This document shows, piece by piece, positions 34,600 through 43,716 of a stretch of 64,000 nt of DNA (the stretch's first letter is position 1; the number at the start of each line of letters is the position of its first letter). The notes under the pieces are model-generated. The model did not search any database. It saw only the letters and a program-made list of their open reading frames with translations, and was not told where the DNA came from. Both the position numbers and the translations under genes were made by a program. This DNA comes from Ardenticatenaceae bacterium (GTDB lineage Bacteria; Chloroflexota; Anaerolineae; Promineifilales; Promineifilaceae), in contig JACKBQ010000003.1 of NCBI GenBank assembly GCA_020634455.1, positions 35,422 to 99,421 on the forward strand, given 5' to 3'.

Positions 34600-36273
34600 C
34601 TATTTTTTAGTACGAAGCACAAAGGCAAAAATTGCCGCTGCCAAAGCCGCTGTAACAGTAACGGCCGTACCCACCTTCTTCACCTTGGGCTTCACCTCTT
34701 TCTCTTCCAGCAGTTCCACCACTGGCTTCAATTTTTGTTTCGGCGTCGTGCCAAACACCAGATGAATAATGCTCGATCCCAGCTTGTAGTTGCCAGGCTG
34801 GCGTAAAATCGTGGCAATATCAAACGGCAGCGGCGGATTGCCCACCACAAACGCCCGCGTCTGCGTAAATTGCAGCAAATCCTTCTTGCCATGCGTGCGC
34901 CCAATACCAGACTCTTTCACCCCACCAAACGGCAGGCGCGGAATGGCAAAATGGGACATCGTATCGTTGATGTTCACCGACCCCACGTAAAGTTGATGTG
35001 CTACCCGTTGCGCTCGGTCCAAATCACGACTCCAAACCGAAGCACTTAAGCCCAAATTTGAGTCATTGGCAAGTTGAATAGCGTGCATCTCATCATCCAC
35101 CATCATGATGGGCACCACCGGGCCAAACGTTTCCTCACGCATGAGCTTCATGCTGTGGTCCACGTTTACCATCACGGTTGGCTCCATATACATACCCTCA
35201 CGCTTGCCGCCGTGAATAATGTGCGCTCCCTTTGCCAATGCATCCTGCACATGATCCTCGATGATATTCACCTGCCGCTGGAAGGTTAGCGGGCCTAAAT
35301 CGTTGGGATTTTCAATTTCAGGGCTGTACCCCTGCTTTAGCTTGCGCGTTTCTTCAATAAACGCTTCCAAAAAGCGATCGTAAACGGTCTCCACCACGTA
35401 GATGCGCTCAACCGCCATGCAGGTTTGCCCGGTGTTATAAAACGCCCCCCAGGCTCCCCAACGGGCTGCAGCGGCGATGTCGGCATCCTCAAGCACGATC
35501 ATCGGGTCTTTGCCACCTAGCTCGCAAACCACAGGCGTCATGTTTTCGGCCGCAGCTTTCATCACCAGCCGTCCGGTCTTGGTAGAGCCAGTCAAAAAGA
35601 TGAGGTCTGGCTTGGATTGGACGAGAGCGGCTCCCACACGGCCGTCTCCATGCAAAAAGCGCACAAATGGGGCCAGTTCTGGCAGCTTCTGAATCAGTTT
35701 TTCAATCATCACGCCCGTAGCGGCCGTTACTTCCGAAGGCTTCACCAGTACCGTGTTGCCCGCCAGCAGCGCCGAAACGACGGGTGGCATAATCAACACC
35801 AGCGGGTAGTTCCAGGGGCCAATAATCCCCACCACCCCGTGTGGATGCTGCTCGATGTAGCACCGCTTGAAAATCTGCAATCCTGGGGAAATGCGGCGGC
35901 GGCGCAGCCAATGTGGCGCGCGGTTGCAGTACTGGTTGATCAGATCCACGCTCATGAACAACTCGGCCAGGGCATCCTGGCGACTTTTGCCGTTGTCCTG
36001 GTTCATAACGGCCGTAATCGCATCCATCTCGTCAATCAGCAGGGTTTGCAACTGCCGCACAATACGCACACGTTCTTTCACAGGCTTGGCCGCCCAAGTA
36101 CGACCAGCAGTGGCCATCTCGCGGCGGACATTTTTCACATCCGCCTCCGTGTGCATCATCACCGAGCCAAACTGCTCGCCCGTTGCCGGATTGACAAAAG
36201 GCAAAAATTCAGCCTTGCCGTTCAGCGGTTGTCCCTTGATTACTTCACCAGTTACCGTCATCGTCCCCATCAT
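34600..36273 (-). CDS. aldehyde dehydrogenase with C-terminal membrane tail
   Basis: A 557-residue ALDH. It has VGIIGPWNYPLVLIMPP, the FTGSTKTGR-type LTGSTKTGRLVM cofactor turn, the general base Glu in CELGGKDPMIV, and the catalytic Cys in NTGQTCMAVER. The C-terminus after FGGVKESGIGR is extended by about 70 residues and ends in a hydrophobic helix (VTVTAALAAAIFAFVL) plus RTKK, a membrane tail like that of fatty aldehyde dehydrogenases. It oxidises an aldehyde to an acid with NAD(P). AAGGAG precedes the ATG. It lies just downstream of the GMC oxidoreductase gene, which has a similar tail. Confidence 0.92.
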   Translation of the reverse strand: MMGTMTVTGEVIKGQPLNGKAEFLPFVNPATGEQFGSVMMHTEADVKNVRREMATAGRTWAAKPVKERVRIVRQLQTLLIDEMDAITAVMNQDNGKSRQDALAELFMSVDLINQYCNRAPHWLRRRRISPGLQIFKRCYIEQHPHGVVGIIGPWNYPLVLIMPPVVSALLAGNTVLVKPSEVTAATGVMIEKLIQKLPELAPFVRFLHGDGRVGAALVQSKPDLIFLTGSTKTGRLVMKAAAENMTPVVCELGGKDPMIVLEDADIAAAARWGAWGAFYNTGQTCMAVERIYVVETVYDRFLEAFIEETRKLKQGYSPEIENPNDLGPLTFQRQVNIIEDHVQDALAKGAHIIHGGKREGMYMEPTVMVNVDHSMKLMREETFGPVVPIMMVDDEMHAIQLANDSNLGLSASVWSRDLDRAQRVAHQLYVGSVNINDTMSHFAIPRLPFGGVKESGIGRTHGKKDLLQFTQTRAFVVGNPPLPFDIATILRQPGNYKLGSSIIHLVFGTTPKQKLKPVVELLEEKEVKPKVKKVGTAVTVTAALAAAIFAFVLRTKK

Positions 36274-36292
36274 TTGCGCTCCTTAAAAAAAT

Positions 36293-36361
36293 TGGACACA
36301 GATAAACACAGATTGTCACGGATTTAATCAAAACAGTGTTTATCCGTGTGAATCAGTGTCC
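36293..36361. repeat. inverted repeat ACACAGAT/ATCCGTGT type
   Basis: GGACACAGATAAACACAGATT and its imperfect inverse GTGTTTATCCGTGTGAATCAGTGTCC fill the 104-bp gap between the ALDH and GMC genes. The element resembles the one at 21620-21697. Confidence 0.7.
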
Positions 36362-36377
36362 CATTCATTGATTCCAT

Positions 36378-38153
36378 TTATCGTTTTTTCCACAGACCAA
36401 ACAGAGCCAAACCACCCAGAGCCGCCAATCCAGCCCAGGCCAAAATGCGTTGGCGACGGCCGTTTTCCACCGTCACTTGTGGCACAAAACCGGGGTGGGT
36501 TAACGGCCGTATCTTCTCCGCCTCATCTACTTTGGGCACCAAACTCATCGCCCGCTCCGTCATCGCCGTAATCGTCAGGCTGGGGTTTACGCCCAAATTG
36601 GCCGGAATCACCGAGCCATCCGCCACAAACAGCCCCGGATAGTTGAACACCTCGTGCTTCGCATCAATGACGCCTTCGTCTGCGTTGGCTCCGATACCGC
36701 AGCCACCCAAAATGTGCGCTGTCGAGGGCGTTTCCAGCAGCACTTCATTTACCGTGGATTGCGGAATGCCGTTAATTTTCTCGGCAAACCGGTTCACCAC
36801 AGAACGCCCAGCATCCACCACCGCCGGAATCGGCAAGCTTTCATCTCGTTCGCTCACCAGTCCGCGCCGGAAAAGGGTAAAGATGCTGCGCCCCCGCTTG
36901 AGCCGCATCCGGTTTTCGGCCGTCTGCATGATGAGCAAAATGGTGGAATCTCTGGCCCAGTCAGGCAAAAAGCGAGCCTTGAGGAAGTCATACGGCCGTT
37001 TCACCCCCTCCACCATAAAGCGACCAAAGCGCCGCCAGCCGCCGCCCTGCAAACTCACCAGCGGCACCGCCAAATTCCGCATCAGCGACGAGCCACGCGG
37101 GTAGCGCACCGGCTCCACGCTGGTTATCTCATCCAGCCAAAAGTGGGAGGTAATCGCCACGCCCTTGGAATAATCCACCTCGCCGTCGCGGGCCGTTACG
37201 CCCATTAGCGCCTCGCTGTTGCTGCGCACCATCCAGCCCAGCCGCTCAGAGAGCAGCGGCAGCGTTTGCAGCTCGTCGCGGCATTGCAGCAGCAAATTCA
37301 CCGTGCCCAACACCCCCGCCGACAAAATAACGTTGCGAGCGCGCACCGTCTGCTTCCGTTTGAACACCCAGTCGGTCACTTTTTCATACTCGATTTCGTA
37401 CCGTGCTGCGCCGGATTGTGGGCCGTAAAGCGGCCGTATCTGCCGCACATTCGCCTCGGCTCGCACCTCAGCCCCCCACTTTTCCGCAAAGTAAAGGTAA
37501 TTTTTGTCCAACGTGTTCTTGGCATTATGCCGACAGCCCACCATGCAGCCGCCACAATGAATGCAGCCTGCCCGGTCTGGCCCCTCGCCGCCAAAAAATG
37601 GATCCGGCACCGTCTCCCCCGGATCGCCAAAGTAAATGGCAACGGGCGTCGGCTTAAACGTCTGCCCCTGGCCTACCTCATTGGCAATCTCCTGCAAACG
37701 ATAATCGGCGGGCCAAAACAGCGGATTTTCCCGCACCCCCAGCATCCGATTAGCTGTCCTAAAATGCGGTCGCAACTCGGTTTTCCAATCTGCCAAATCA
37801 GCCCACTCCGCTGCCTCGTAAAACTTTTCGCCCGGCTCGATGTGGGTGCTGGCGTACACCAGGCTGCCGCCCCCCACCCCGCTGCCGTTCAAAATCATCA
37901 TGTCGTCCAAAAAATTAACGCCCATAATGCCAAAACAGCGCAGCGCTGGCTGCCACAAATATTTAAAAACGTTCCAGTTTGTCTTAGGGAAATCGTCGGC
38001 GCGGTACCGTTTGCCACGCTCCAAAACGAGCACGCGGTACCCTTTTTCGGTCAGGCGCATCGCTGAAACGCTGCCGCCAAAACCAGAGCCAACAATGATG
38101 TAATCATACACATCGTCAGTATCAGAAGGGAGATGTGGGGAATTTTGTGACAT
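36378..38153 (-). CDS. GMC oxidoreductase (cholesterol-oxidase-like) with C-terminal membrane tail
   Basis: A 591-residue flavoenzyme. N-terminal FAD motif YIIVGSGFGGSVSAMRL; a cysteine-rich CIHCGGCMVGC at about residue 215, as in the cholesterol-oxidase-like branch; C-terminal GMC block GCGIGANADEGVID and GVNPSLTITAMTERA. The end is a hydrophobic helix (ILAWAGLAALGGLALFGLW) plus KKR, so it should sit on the membrane. It probably oxidises an alcohol or sterol-like lipid to the aldehyde or ketone, which the adjacent ALDH could take further. Its promoter should lie in 38154-38508, where two operator-like repeats are found. Confidence 0.9.
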   Translation of the reverse strand: MSQNSPHLPSDTDDVYDYIIVGSGFGGSVSAMRLTEKGYRVLVLERGKRYRADDFPKTNWNVFKYLWQPALRCFGIMGVNFLDDMMILNGSGVGGGSLVYASTHIEPGEKFYEAAEWADLADWKTELRPHFRTANRMLGVRENPLFWPADYRLQEIANEVGQGQTFKPTPVAIYFGDPGETVPDPFFGGEGPDRAGCIHCGGCMVGCRHNAKNTLDKNYLYFAEKWGAEVRAEANVRQIRPLYGPQSGAARYEIEYEKVTDWVFKRKQTVRARNVILSAGVLGTVNLLLQCRDELQTLPLLSERLGWMVRSNSEALMGVTARDGEVDYSKGVAITSHFWLDEITSVEPVRYPRGSSLMRNLAVPLVSLQGGGWRRFGRFMVEGVKRPYDFLKARFLPDWARDSTILLIMQTAENRMRLKRGRSIFTLFRRGLVSERDESLPIPAVVDAGRSVVNRFAEKINGIPQSTVNEVLLETPSTAHILGGCGIGANADEGVIDAKHEVFNYPGLFVADGSVIPANLGVNPSLTITAMTERAMSLVPKVDEAEKIRPLTHPGFVPQVTVENGRRQRILAWAGLAALGGLALFGLWKKR

Positions 38154-38221
38154 TTTTTAACCTGTTGGGAAACGGCCGTTGCCAACAACAAACCGTCATT
38201 AAAATGCGAAACCAATTATTC

Positions 38222-38259
38222 ATAACACGATGCGTTACCAAATATAACACAGTGCGTTA
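38222..38259. promoter_or_regulatory. tandem TetR-like operators
   Basis: Two near-identical 16-base elements, ATAACACGATGCGTTA and ATAACACAGTGCGTTA, start 22 bp apart, two helical turns. The second is embedded in the dyad TATAAC-N7-GTTATA. This is the form of TetR/AcrR sites. They lie 69-106 bp upstream of the GMC gene start and 250 bp before parA. No TetR gene is in the window. Confidence 0.6.
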
Positions 38260-38376
38260 TATTGTAAGCAATTTTTGCCAATTTGTACACCCTGTTCAAA
38301 CAAAATGTTCCAAAACTAGCTAATTTGCCCTGCGCTGTCCTGCACCCACCCTACCGGCAAGTTCTCAAGAATAAGA

Positions 38377-38394
38377 TGTCAACCTCGGTTGACA
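38377..38394. promoter_or_regulatory. dyad TGTCAACC-TC-GGTTGACA upstream of parA
   Basis: Eight-base perfect arms around TC, 115 bp before parA. A close relative, GTCAAC-TTTG-GTTGAC, stands at 41756 beyond parB next to the parS-like site. Two copies bracketing parAB suggest a site for ParA/ParB regulation or partition. The other parts of this 355-bp spacer show no gene. Confidence 0.55.
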
Positions 38395-38508
38395 CTTCTT
38401 TGACGCACAAAACCCTTCGTGTTATTGTTGGCCCTCATACAGAAGGAATAGTGGCTAGTAACTAATTCTTCGAACACCAGCCACCAACCACTAAAACTAG
38501 GAGACGCA

Positions 38509-39291
38509 ATGACCAAAATAATTGCCATTGCCATGCAAAAAGGTGGGGTTGGCAAAACCACCACCACCATCAACCTGGCCGCTGCCCTCGGTGAGATGGG
38601 CTACCGCGTTCTGGCCATTGACCTCGACCCCCAATGCAACCTCACCCAGCACGCCGGTTTCGACCCCGACACCCTCAGCCCCACCATCTACGACGCTTTC
38701 AAAAGCGAAATTGAAGGCTATGAGAGCAATGTCAGCAGCTCAATCTACCAAACCGACGAAAAATTCCACCTGCTGCCCGCCCAGGCTGAACTCAGCCTCA
38801 TCGAGCTGTCGCTTATCAACACGCTCAGTCGAGAGCGCGTGCTCACCACCATCCTGAGCAGCATTGTCAACCAGTACGACTACATAATAATTGATTGCAA
38901 TCCTTCATTGGGGCTGCTGGTAGTGAATGCATTAACGGCCGCTTCCAGCGTCATCATCCCCATCCAAACCGAATACCTCGCCGCCCGCGGTGCCCTCATG
39001 ATCCTCTCCAGCATCGAAACCGTGCGCCGCAAAAAGCTAAATCCCAACCTGCGTATCGAAGGCATACTGCTCACCATGGCCGACACCCGCACAACCCTCA
39101 CCCGCGACATCCTCGCTGCCATAGACAACCAGTACGGCGATGGCATCCGCATCTTTGAACCCATCGTCAAACGCTCCGTACGTTTTGCAGAAAGCGCCGT
39201 CGCTGGCCAAAGCATCATCACCTACGAAAGCGATGGCCAGGGAGCAGACGCATACCGCCGAATTGCCAAACAAATCGTCAAAGGAAGCTAG
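38509..39291 (+). CDS. parA: ParA chromosome/plasmid partition ATPase
   Basis: A 260-residue ParA/Soj protein. It has the deviant Walker A KGGVGKTTTTINLAAALGEMG, the DLDPQCNLT block, and Walker B YIIIDCNPSLG. There is no N-terminal helix-turn-helix, so it is of the chromosomal (Soj) or short plasmid type. With ParB it moves the origin or plasmid centromere. AGGAG lies 7 nt before the ATG. parB follows one base after the stop codon. Confidence 0.93.
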   Translation: MTKIIAIAMQKGGVGKTTTTINLAAALGEMGYRVLAIDLDPQCNLTQHAGFDPDTLSPTIYDAFKSEIEGYESNVSSSIYQTDEKFHLLPAQAELSLIELSLINTLSRERVLTTILSSIVNQYDYIIIDCNPSLGLLVVNALTAASSVIIPIQTEYLAARGALMILSSIETVRRKKLNPNLRIEGILLTMADTRTTLTRDILAAIDNQYGDGIRIFEPIVKRSVRFAESAVAGQSIITYESDGQGADAYRRIAKQIVKGS

Positions 39292-39292
39292 C

Positions 39293-40414
39293 ATGGGACG
39301 GAAAAAACGCGGCAAAATCAACCTGTCACAGCCTAGCAAACCCCATGCCGGTGACCTGGAAAAGCTGTTCACCACCAGTGAAGACGTTGAGCAAGCCTCA
39401 GGATTGGTGCTGCTGGCTCTTCGCCTGGATGCCATACAGCCAGACCCATCCCAACCGCGCCAAACCTTCCCGCGCGAAAGCCTGGAAGAACTCAGCGACA
39501 GCATCCGCCAGGATGGAGTAATTCAGCCAATCGAAGTCACAGAAATCGCCCCCAATAATTACCTGATCGTGCATGGCGAACGCCGTTGGCGTGCTGCCCA
39601 AATGGCTGGTCTGGATACCATTCCAGCCGTCGTTCAGCGCCGCAATTACGACAACGTCACCCGCTTTGTACGCCAGTTGGTAGAAAACATTCAGCGCGAA
39701 GATTTGAATGATGTAGATCGTGCGGCCGGGCTGCTGCGCCTACGTGACCTCATGCAAAACGAGCTGGACACCGCCCGTGATGAGGGCATCACCAGCGATG
39801 AGCCATGGGGCAATAAGATTTCCTGGGCGAAAGTAGGCAAGCGGTTAGGGTATTCGCGGCAGCGCATTCATCAACTCATAAAGCTGCTGGATTTGCCAGA
39901 TGAAATTCAAGAGGATATTCGGGGCGGGGTCCTTAGCGAACGAGATACGCGCATTTACCAGGGGTTAAAACCTTCCCAGCAGCGTGCATTGCACAAAGCA
40001 CGCCTTGCTGGCGATTTATCCCCCGCAGAAGTGAAAGAAGTGGCTCGCTACCTCAAGGACAATCCAGACAAAACGGTCTACCAAACCATCCGCGAGCTGC
40101 AAGAATTGGCAGAATTGGCGGAAGAACCACTTGATCCAGTCTTTGATTTGCTAGACGAACTGCCTGAAGAAGATCTGTTCGCACCCGCAAACAAAACCGC
40201 CTCGGCATTGTTGCACGAAGCGGACACATTGCCTGATCTGGCTCCCGGCACGATGCGCGTGGACAACATTACCCGGCTGGGCTACATCATGCAGCACCTT
40301 TCCCGCATTAAAGCGCAAGGACTACCGCCTGGAGAAAAAGCAGAAGTGCTGCGACGATTAAACATTATTCAGCAGCATGTAAACAGCTTACTTGTTTCAT
40401 TGCGAGAGGATTAA
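39293..40414 (+). CDS. parB: ParB partition protein
   Basis: A 373-residue ParB/Spo0J protein, longer than the common 280-300. The CTP-binding N-domain has LRLDAIQPDPSQPRQTF, the LSDSIRQDGVIQPI block and GERRWRAAQMAG. The helix-turn-helix is in SWAKVGKRLGYSRQRIHQLIKLLDLP. The long C-terminal part, with LRELAELAEEPLDPVFDLLDELPEED, is acidic and ends in a likely dimerisation helix. I start at ATG 39293 because AAGGAAG precedes it and because an upstream frame lies inside parA. No replication genes are nearby. Confidence 0.92.
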   Translation: MGRKKRGKINLSQPSKPHAGDLEKLFTTSEDVEQASGLVLLALRLDAIQPDPSQPRQTFPRESLEELSDSIRQDGVIQPIEVTEIAPNNYLIVHGERRWRAAQMAGLDTIPAVVQRRNYDNVTRFVRQLVENIQREDLNDVDRAAGLLRLRDLMQNELDTARDEGITSDEPWGNKISWAKVGKRLGYSRQRIHQLIKLLDLPDEIQEDIRGGVLSERDTRIYQGLKPSQQRALHKARLAGDLSPAEVKEVARYLKDNPDKTVYQTIRELQELAELAEEPLDPVFDLLDELPEEDLFAPANKTASALLHEADTLPDLAPGTMRVDNITRLGYIMQHLSRIKAQGLPPGEKAEVLRRLNIIQQHVNSLLVSLRED

Positions 40415-40453
40415 TCAGGTTTGAGGTAGTCGCCAAAGAAAACGTTTTGCTTC

Positions 40454-41167
40454 TTAAGCAGAAGCTGCATCTGGTTCGCTAATGTGTTCAAAACGATAAC
40501 CAACGCCGCGCTCGTTGTGAATATATTCTGGATTCGCCGGATCGCTCTCAAGCTTTTTGCGCAAATGTCCCACAAATATCCGCACATAATTCACATCAAA
40601 GGCGTATGTTTCATCCCACACTTTTGCGAAAAGTTCTTCATGATTCACAATAGCTGGTGATTCTGTTACAAGTGCAACTAACAGGGCAAATTCTTTCTTG
40701 GTGAGCTTAAGCAGTTCACCGTTTTTAACAACTTCCCGTTTATGCACATTGATAGACAAAATGTCATCTTCATACAAAATACCATTTGGGGCTTTGACGG
40801 ACCAACGTAAGGCGGACCGAATACGGGCAACCATGACCTGCTGATTAAATGGCTTGATGACATAATCGTTAGCACCAAGCTCTAACCCTCGCACGGTATC
40901 TTCACTTGTGACGTGTGCGGCTGTTAAAATGATAATGGGTACGGCCGATTTCTCTCGTATCTGTTCACAAACTTCCCAGCCATCTACCACTGGCATATTC
41001 AAATCCAGCACAATGAGATCGGGGTTATGTTCTGCAACCATTTGCATACCAATAAGGCCATTTTCAGCTAACAACGGTTTGTATCCATTGTTCATTAGCA
41101 AATGCTTCATCACCAGTAACATTTCACGACTGTCGTCAATTACAAGAACTGTTTCTTTGTTTACCAT
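40454..41167 (-). CDS. OmpR/PhoB-family response regulator (orphan)
   Basis: A 237-residue regulator. The receiver domain (residues 5-118) has VLVIDDS, the phospho-acceptor in DLIVLDLNMP, Thr in IILTAA and Lys in VIKPF. The C-terminal Trans_reg_C winged helix has LTKKEFALLVALVTESPAIVNHEELFAKVW and the VRIFVGHLRKKLE recognition helix. No histidine kinase is adjacent, so its partner lies elsewhere. It converges on parB with a 39-bp gap. Confidence 0.92.
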   Translation of the reverse strand: MVNKETVLVIDDSREMLLVMKHLLMNNGYKPLLAENGLIGMQMVAEHNPDLIVLDLNMPVVDGWEVCEQIREKSAVPIIILTAAHVTSEDTVRGLELGANDYVIKPFNQQVMVARIRSALRWSVKAPNGILYEDDILSINVHKREVVKNGELLKLTKKEFALLVALVTESPAIVNHEELFAKVWDETYAFDVNYVRIFVGHLRKKLESDPANPEYIHNERGVGYRFEHISEPDAASA

Positions 41168-41363
41168 TGCTCAAATCCCATGCCATTGAGGTTAAAATCT
41201 TATGTCTCAACATGGTTGGTTAAGCAAATCACAGAAAGTAGTTTGAAAAACGAATGAAGATTTCCCTGTGATTTGCTCATGCAAAAACCAATTCCACCCT
41301 TATTCTTATTCAAAATTATTTTTGGCTGTTACAGAGTTACTTACCGTTATTCATGTTGAGCGC

Positions 41364-41388
41364 CCAGCTTGATAGTTTAGAAAGCTGG
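41364..41388. repeat. CCAGCTT/AAGCTGG hairpin in a gene-free spacer
   Basis: A 7-bp stem with an 11-nt loop in the 690-bp stretch 41168-41864, which otherwise holds no gene. That stretch also carries the parS-like site and GTCAAC dyad at its right end. I see nothing else in it. Confidence 0.5.
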
Positions 41389-41755
41389 ATTTAGATATTT
41401 ATTTTACTATACGAGGTACCATTTGCGGAGGCAAAAATTCATTACAAAAGTCCAATTCTGCTTTGATTTTGGCAAATTTATGTAAAAGCCGGAAAGGCCT
41501 TGGATAAAATAAAGCCGTTTCTCACGCTTTTACTTGCGCAATCCAGGTAGGTGCTGGTTTGTGTGTGTACTCTTTCGGTAAACCCACTTATTTTGCGTGA
41601 ACAACCCCTTGGGGTTAACAGGTAATAGTAATTGTGATCTAAAGATGCAATAAGTAACGAATTTGTCACAAATTGTTCTGAACGCTGCTTTTGTGCTGCA
41701 TTTTGGCACACTTTTTGTGTTAATCTGGCCGTTCATCAGTTTTGCGGGGGGAATT

Positions 41756-41786
41756 GTCAACTTTGGTTGACGTTTCACGGGAAACA
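41756..41786. promoter_or_regulatory. parS-like site next to a GTCAAC dyad
   Basis: CGTTTCACGGGAAACA at 41771-41786 matches the bacterial parS consensus TGTTTCACGTGAAACA at 14 of 16 positions. It abuts GTCAAC-TTTG-GTTGAC (41756-41771), a relative of the dyad before parA. It lies 1.35 kb from parB. ParB should load here and spread. Whether further parS sites exist cannot be told from this window. Confidence 0.65.
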
Positions 41787-41864
41787 TTTATGTAAATTCG
41801 TTGCCAATTGGCCATTTACGCTTTAGGATTGTGGCTATCATTGATTGTTTTTGTCGGAGTAAGC

Positions 41865-43385
41865 ATGCGTATTCCTGGTAAGGCAACGGCCGTTTCCACC
41901 CAACAATATTTCCAGCAGCACCCTGGGATGAGCACAGCCGCCGTGCCGGGACTGGGCTGGCAAATTAGCCAGGCGGGTTTTGGCAGCTACCGCATTGCGG
42001 CTGGGCAAAAACATCACGAGCAGGCGCTGCGGCAGGCGCTGCAAAGCGGCATCAACCTCATTGACACCAGCAGCAATTACGGCGATGGCGATTCTGAACG
42101 GCTGGTTGGCCGGATGCTGGCGGAGTTGATAGATGCGGATGAGTTGAAGCGGGAACAGGTGGTGGTTGTCTCCAAAGTAGGTTATTTGCAGGGGTTTAAC
42201 TACGCTTTGGCCCAGCAGCGTAAGCAGGCAGGACGGCCGTTTCCCAACCTGGTAAAGTACGCCGACGGCCTGGATCACTGCATCCACCCCGATTTTCTGG
42301 ATGATCAGCTCACCCGCAGCCTGGAGCGCCTGAATTTAGAAACGCTGGACGTTTATCTGCTACACAATCCGGAATATTACCTGAGCTGGGCACAACGCCG
42401 CCCCATTCCTCTGGACGAAGCCCGCCAGACGTACTACCAGCGCATTCGATTAGCATTTGATTTTTTGGAGCAGGCAGTGGCAGACGGCCGTATCCAAAGT
42501 TACGGCATCAGCTCCAACACCTTCCCCGACCCGGCCCGCAGCTACACCTCTACAGACCTCAGCCAGGTCTGGCAGATTGCCCAGGAGATTAGCGCCAACC
42601 ACCATTTCCGCTGGGTACAGTTGCCCATGAACTTGCTGGAAACTGGCGCAGCCACCGAAGCCAGCCAGCCAGACGGCCAAACCGTCCTCCAGTTTGCCGA
42701 GGCGCACGATTTAGCCGTGCTGGTGAACCGCCCACTCAATGCCATCGTGCAGGAAAGCCTGACCCGCCTAGCAGACGTGCTGCCACCCAGCTACCCGGCC
42801 ACACCAGAGGAGGTGTCTACCGCGGTTGACAGTTGTGTGCAGTTGGAAACCCAGTTTGCCACGGAGCATTTACCTATCCTCAACCTTGACAACGAGACCC
42901 AGCAGCAGCTACTCGATTATCTCGCGGTGGGGCGCATGTTGGAGGGGAATTGGGGTGGTTTTGGCACTTTCCAGAACTGGCAAGATGTGCGTGCCCGGTT
43001 CATTCTCCCCCGCTCGCAAACGGCCGTAGAATTCCTCTCCAACCGCCCAAATTTGCCCGCTGAGACCGCTTTGTGGCTCGATGAGTATGTGGAAGCCGCC
43101 AATATCACCTTGGCGGCAATAAGCGCGTTTTATCAGGAGCAGGCAGCCAAACGAACCAAACGCATTCAGGAAACGGCCGCTGCCGCCGACCCTGACTGGC
43201 AAGCCAAAACGTTGAGCCAAACGGCCGTACGCGCCCTGCGCAGCACCGCCGGCATCACATCCGTCCTCGTGGGTATGCGCCAACAACCCTACGTCCTGGA
43301 TGTGCTGGCCGACCTCGCCCTGCCTGTCCCCCTGCAAAATCGCGCCGCTTCCTGGCAGAAAATGAAGGGAGACAGTGAAAAGTGA
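41865..43385 (+). CDS. aldo/keto reductase family protein
   Basis: A 506-residue protein, longer than the usual 300-350. The N-terminal half is a TIM-barrel AKR: FGSYRIA, INLIDTSSNYGDGDSERLVGRML with the Asp and Tyr of the catalytic set, VVVVSKVGYLQG, LETLDVYLLHNPEYY. The usual His/Lys positions are seen as SKVG and LLHNP. The C-terminal half has an insertion of about 150 residues before the LRSTAGITSVLVGMRQ block that normally closes the barrel. GGAG lies 7 nt before ATG 41865; the frame extends further upstream without support. Reduces carbonyls with NADPH; substrate unknown. Confidence 0.85.
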   Translation: MRIPGKATAVSTQQYFQQHPGMSTAAVPGLGWQISQAGFGSYRIAAGQKHHEQALRQALQSGINLIDTSSNYGDGDSERLVGRMLAELIDADELKREQVVVVSKVGYLQGFNYALAQQRKQAGRPFPNLVKYADGLDHCIHPDFLDDQLTRSLERLNLETLDVYLLHNPEYYLSWAQRRPIPLDEARQTYYQRIRLAFDFLEQAVADGRIQSYGISSNTFPDPARSYTSTDLSQVWQIAQEISANHHFRWVQLPMNLLETGAATEASQPDGQTVLQFAEAHDLAVLVNRPLNAIVQESLTRLADVLPPSYPATPEEVSTAVDSCVQLETQFATEHLPILNLDNETQQQLLDYLAVGRMLEGNWGGFGTFQNWQDVRARFILPRSQTAVEFLSNRPNLPAETALWLDEYVEAANITLAAISAFYQEQAAKRTKRIQETAAAADPDWQAKTLSQTAVRALRSTAGITSVLVGMRQQPYVLDVLADLALPVPLQNRAASWQKMKGDSEK

Positions 43386-43438
43386 AAAGTTGAAACCAGA
43401 CCTGGCACTTGCACACTTGCAAACTTGCGAACTCGCCC
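43372..43438. repeat. reiterated AGTGAAAAGT and CTTGCAAACTCGC words
   Basis: ACAGTGAAAAGTGAAAAGTTG is followed by CTTGCACACTTGCAAACTTGCG. The first starts inside the 3' end of the aldo/keto reductase gene. Both word families recur elsewhere (33022, 43717, 49975; 31878). Confidence 0.65.
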
Positions 43439-43513
43439 ACTTCACCCCAAAATTGTGACCTGACACGCCAAACCGTGTCCAAAAATTAGTAACCGATTTC
43501 AAGGAGCAAAACA

Positions 43514-43714
43514 ATGGATGAATTAGTAAAAATGGTAGCCGAACGAACAGGTTTACCAGAGGCGCAAGCCCAAAAAGCAGCCGAAGCTGTTCTCGATTTT
43601 CTCAAGGAAAAATTGCCAGCACCTCTGGCTGGCCAGCTTGACAATCTTTTAGAAAACCCGGGGCTGACTGATCAGGCATCGAACCTGTTGGGTGGATTGT
43701 TTGGGAAGAAGTAG
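43514..43714 (+). CDS. small helical protein of unknown function
   Basis: A 66-residue protein. It reads as an amphipathic helix (LVKMVAERTGLPEAQAQKAAEAVLDFLKEKLP), a short link and a second helix, then GGLFGKK. It resembles short DUF2267/DUF2780-like helical proteins, but the match is loose. AAGGAG lies 7 nt before the ATG, which supports real translation. Alone between the aldo/keto reductase gene and a convergent gene. Confidence 0.7.
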   Translation: MDELVKMVAERTGLPEAQAQKAAEAVLDFLKEKLPAPLAGQLDNLLENPGLTDQASNLLGGLFGKK

Positions 43715-43716
43715 TT

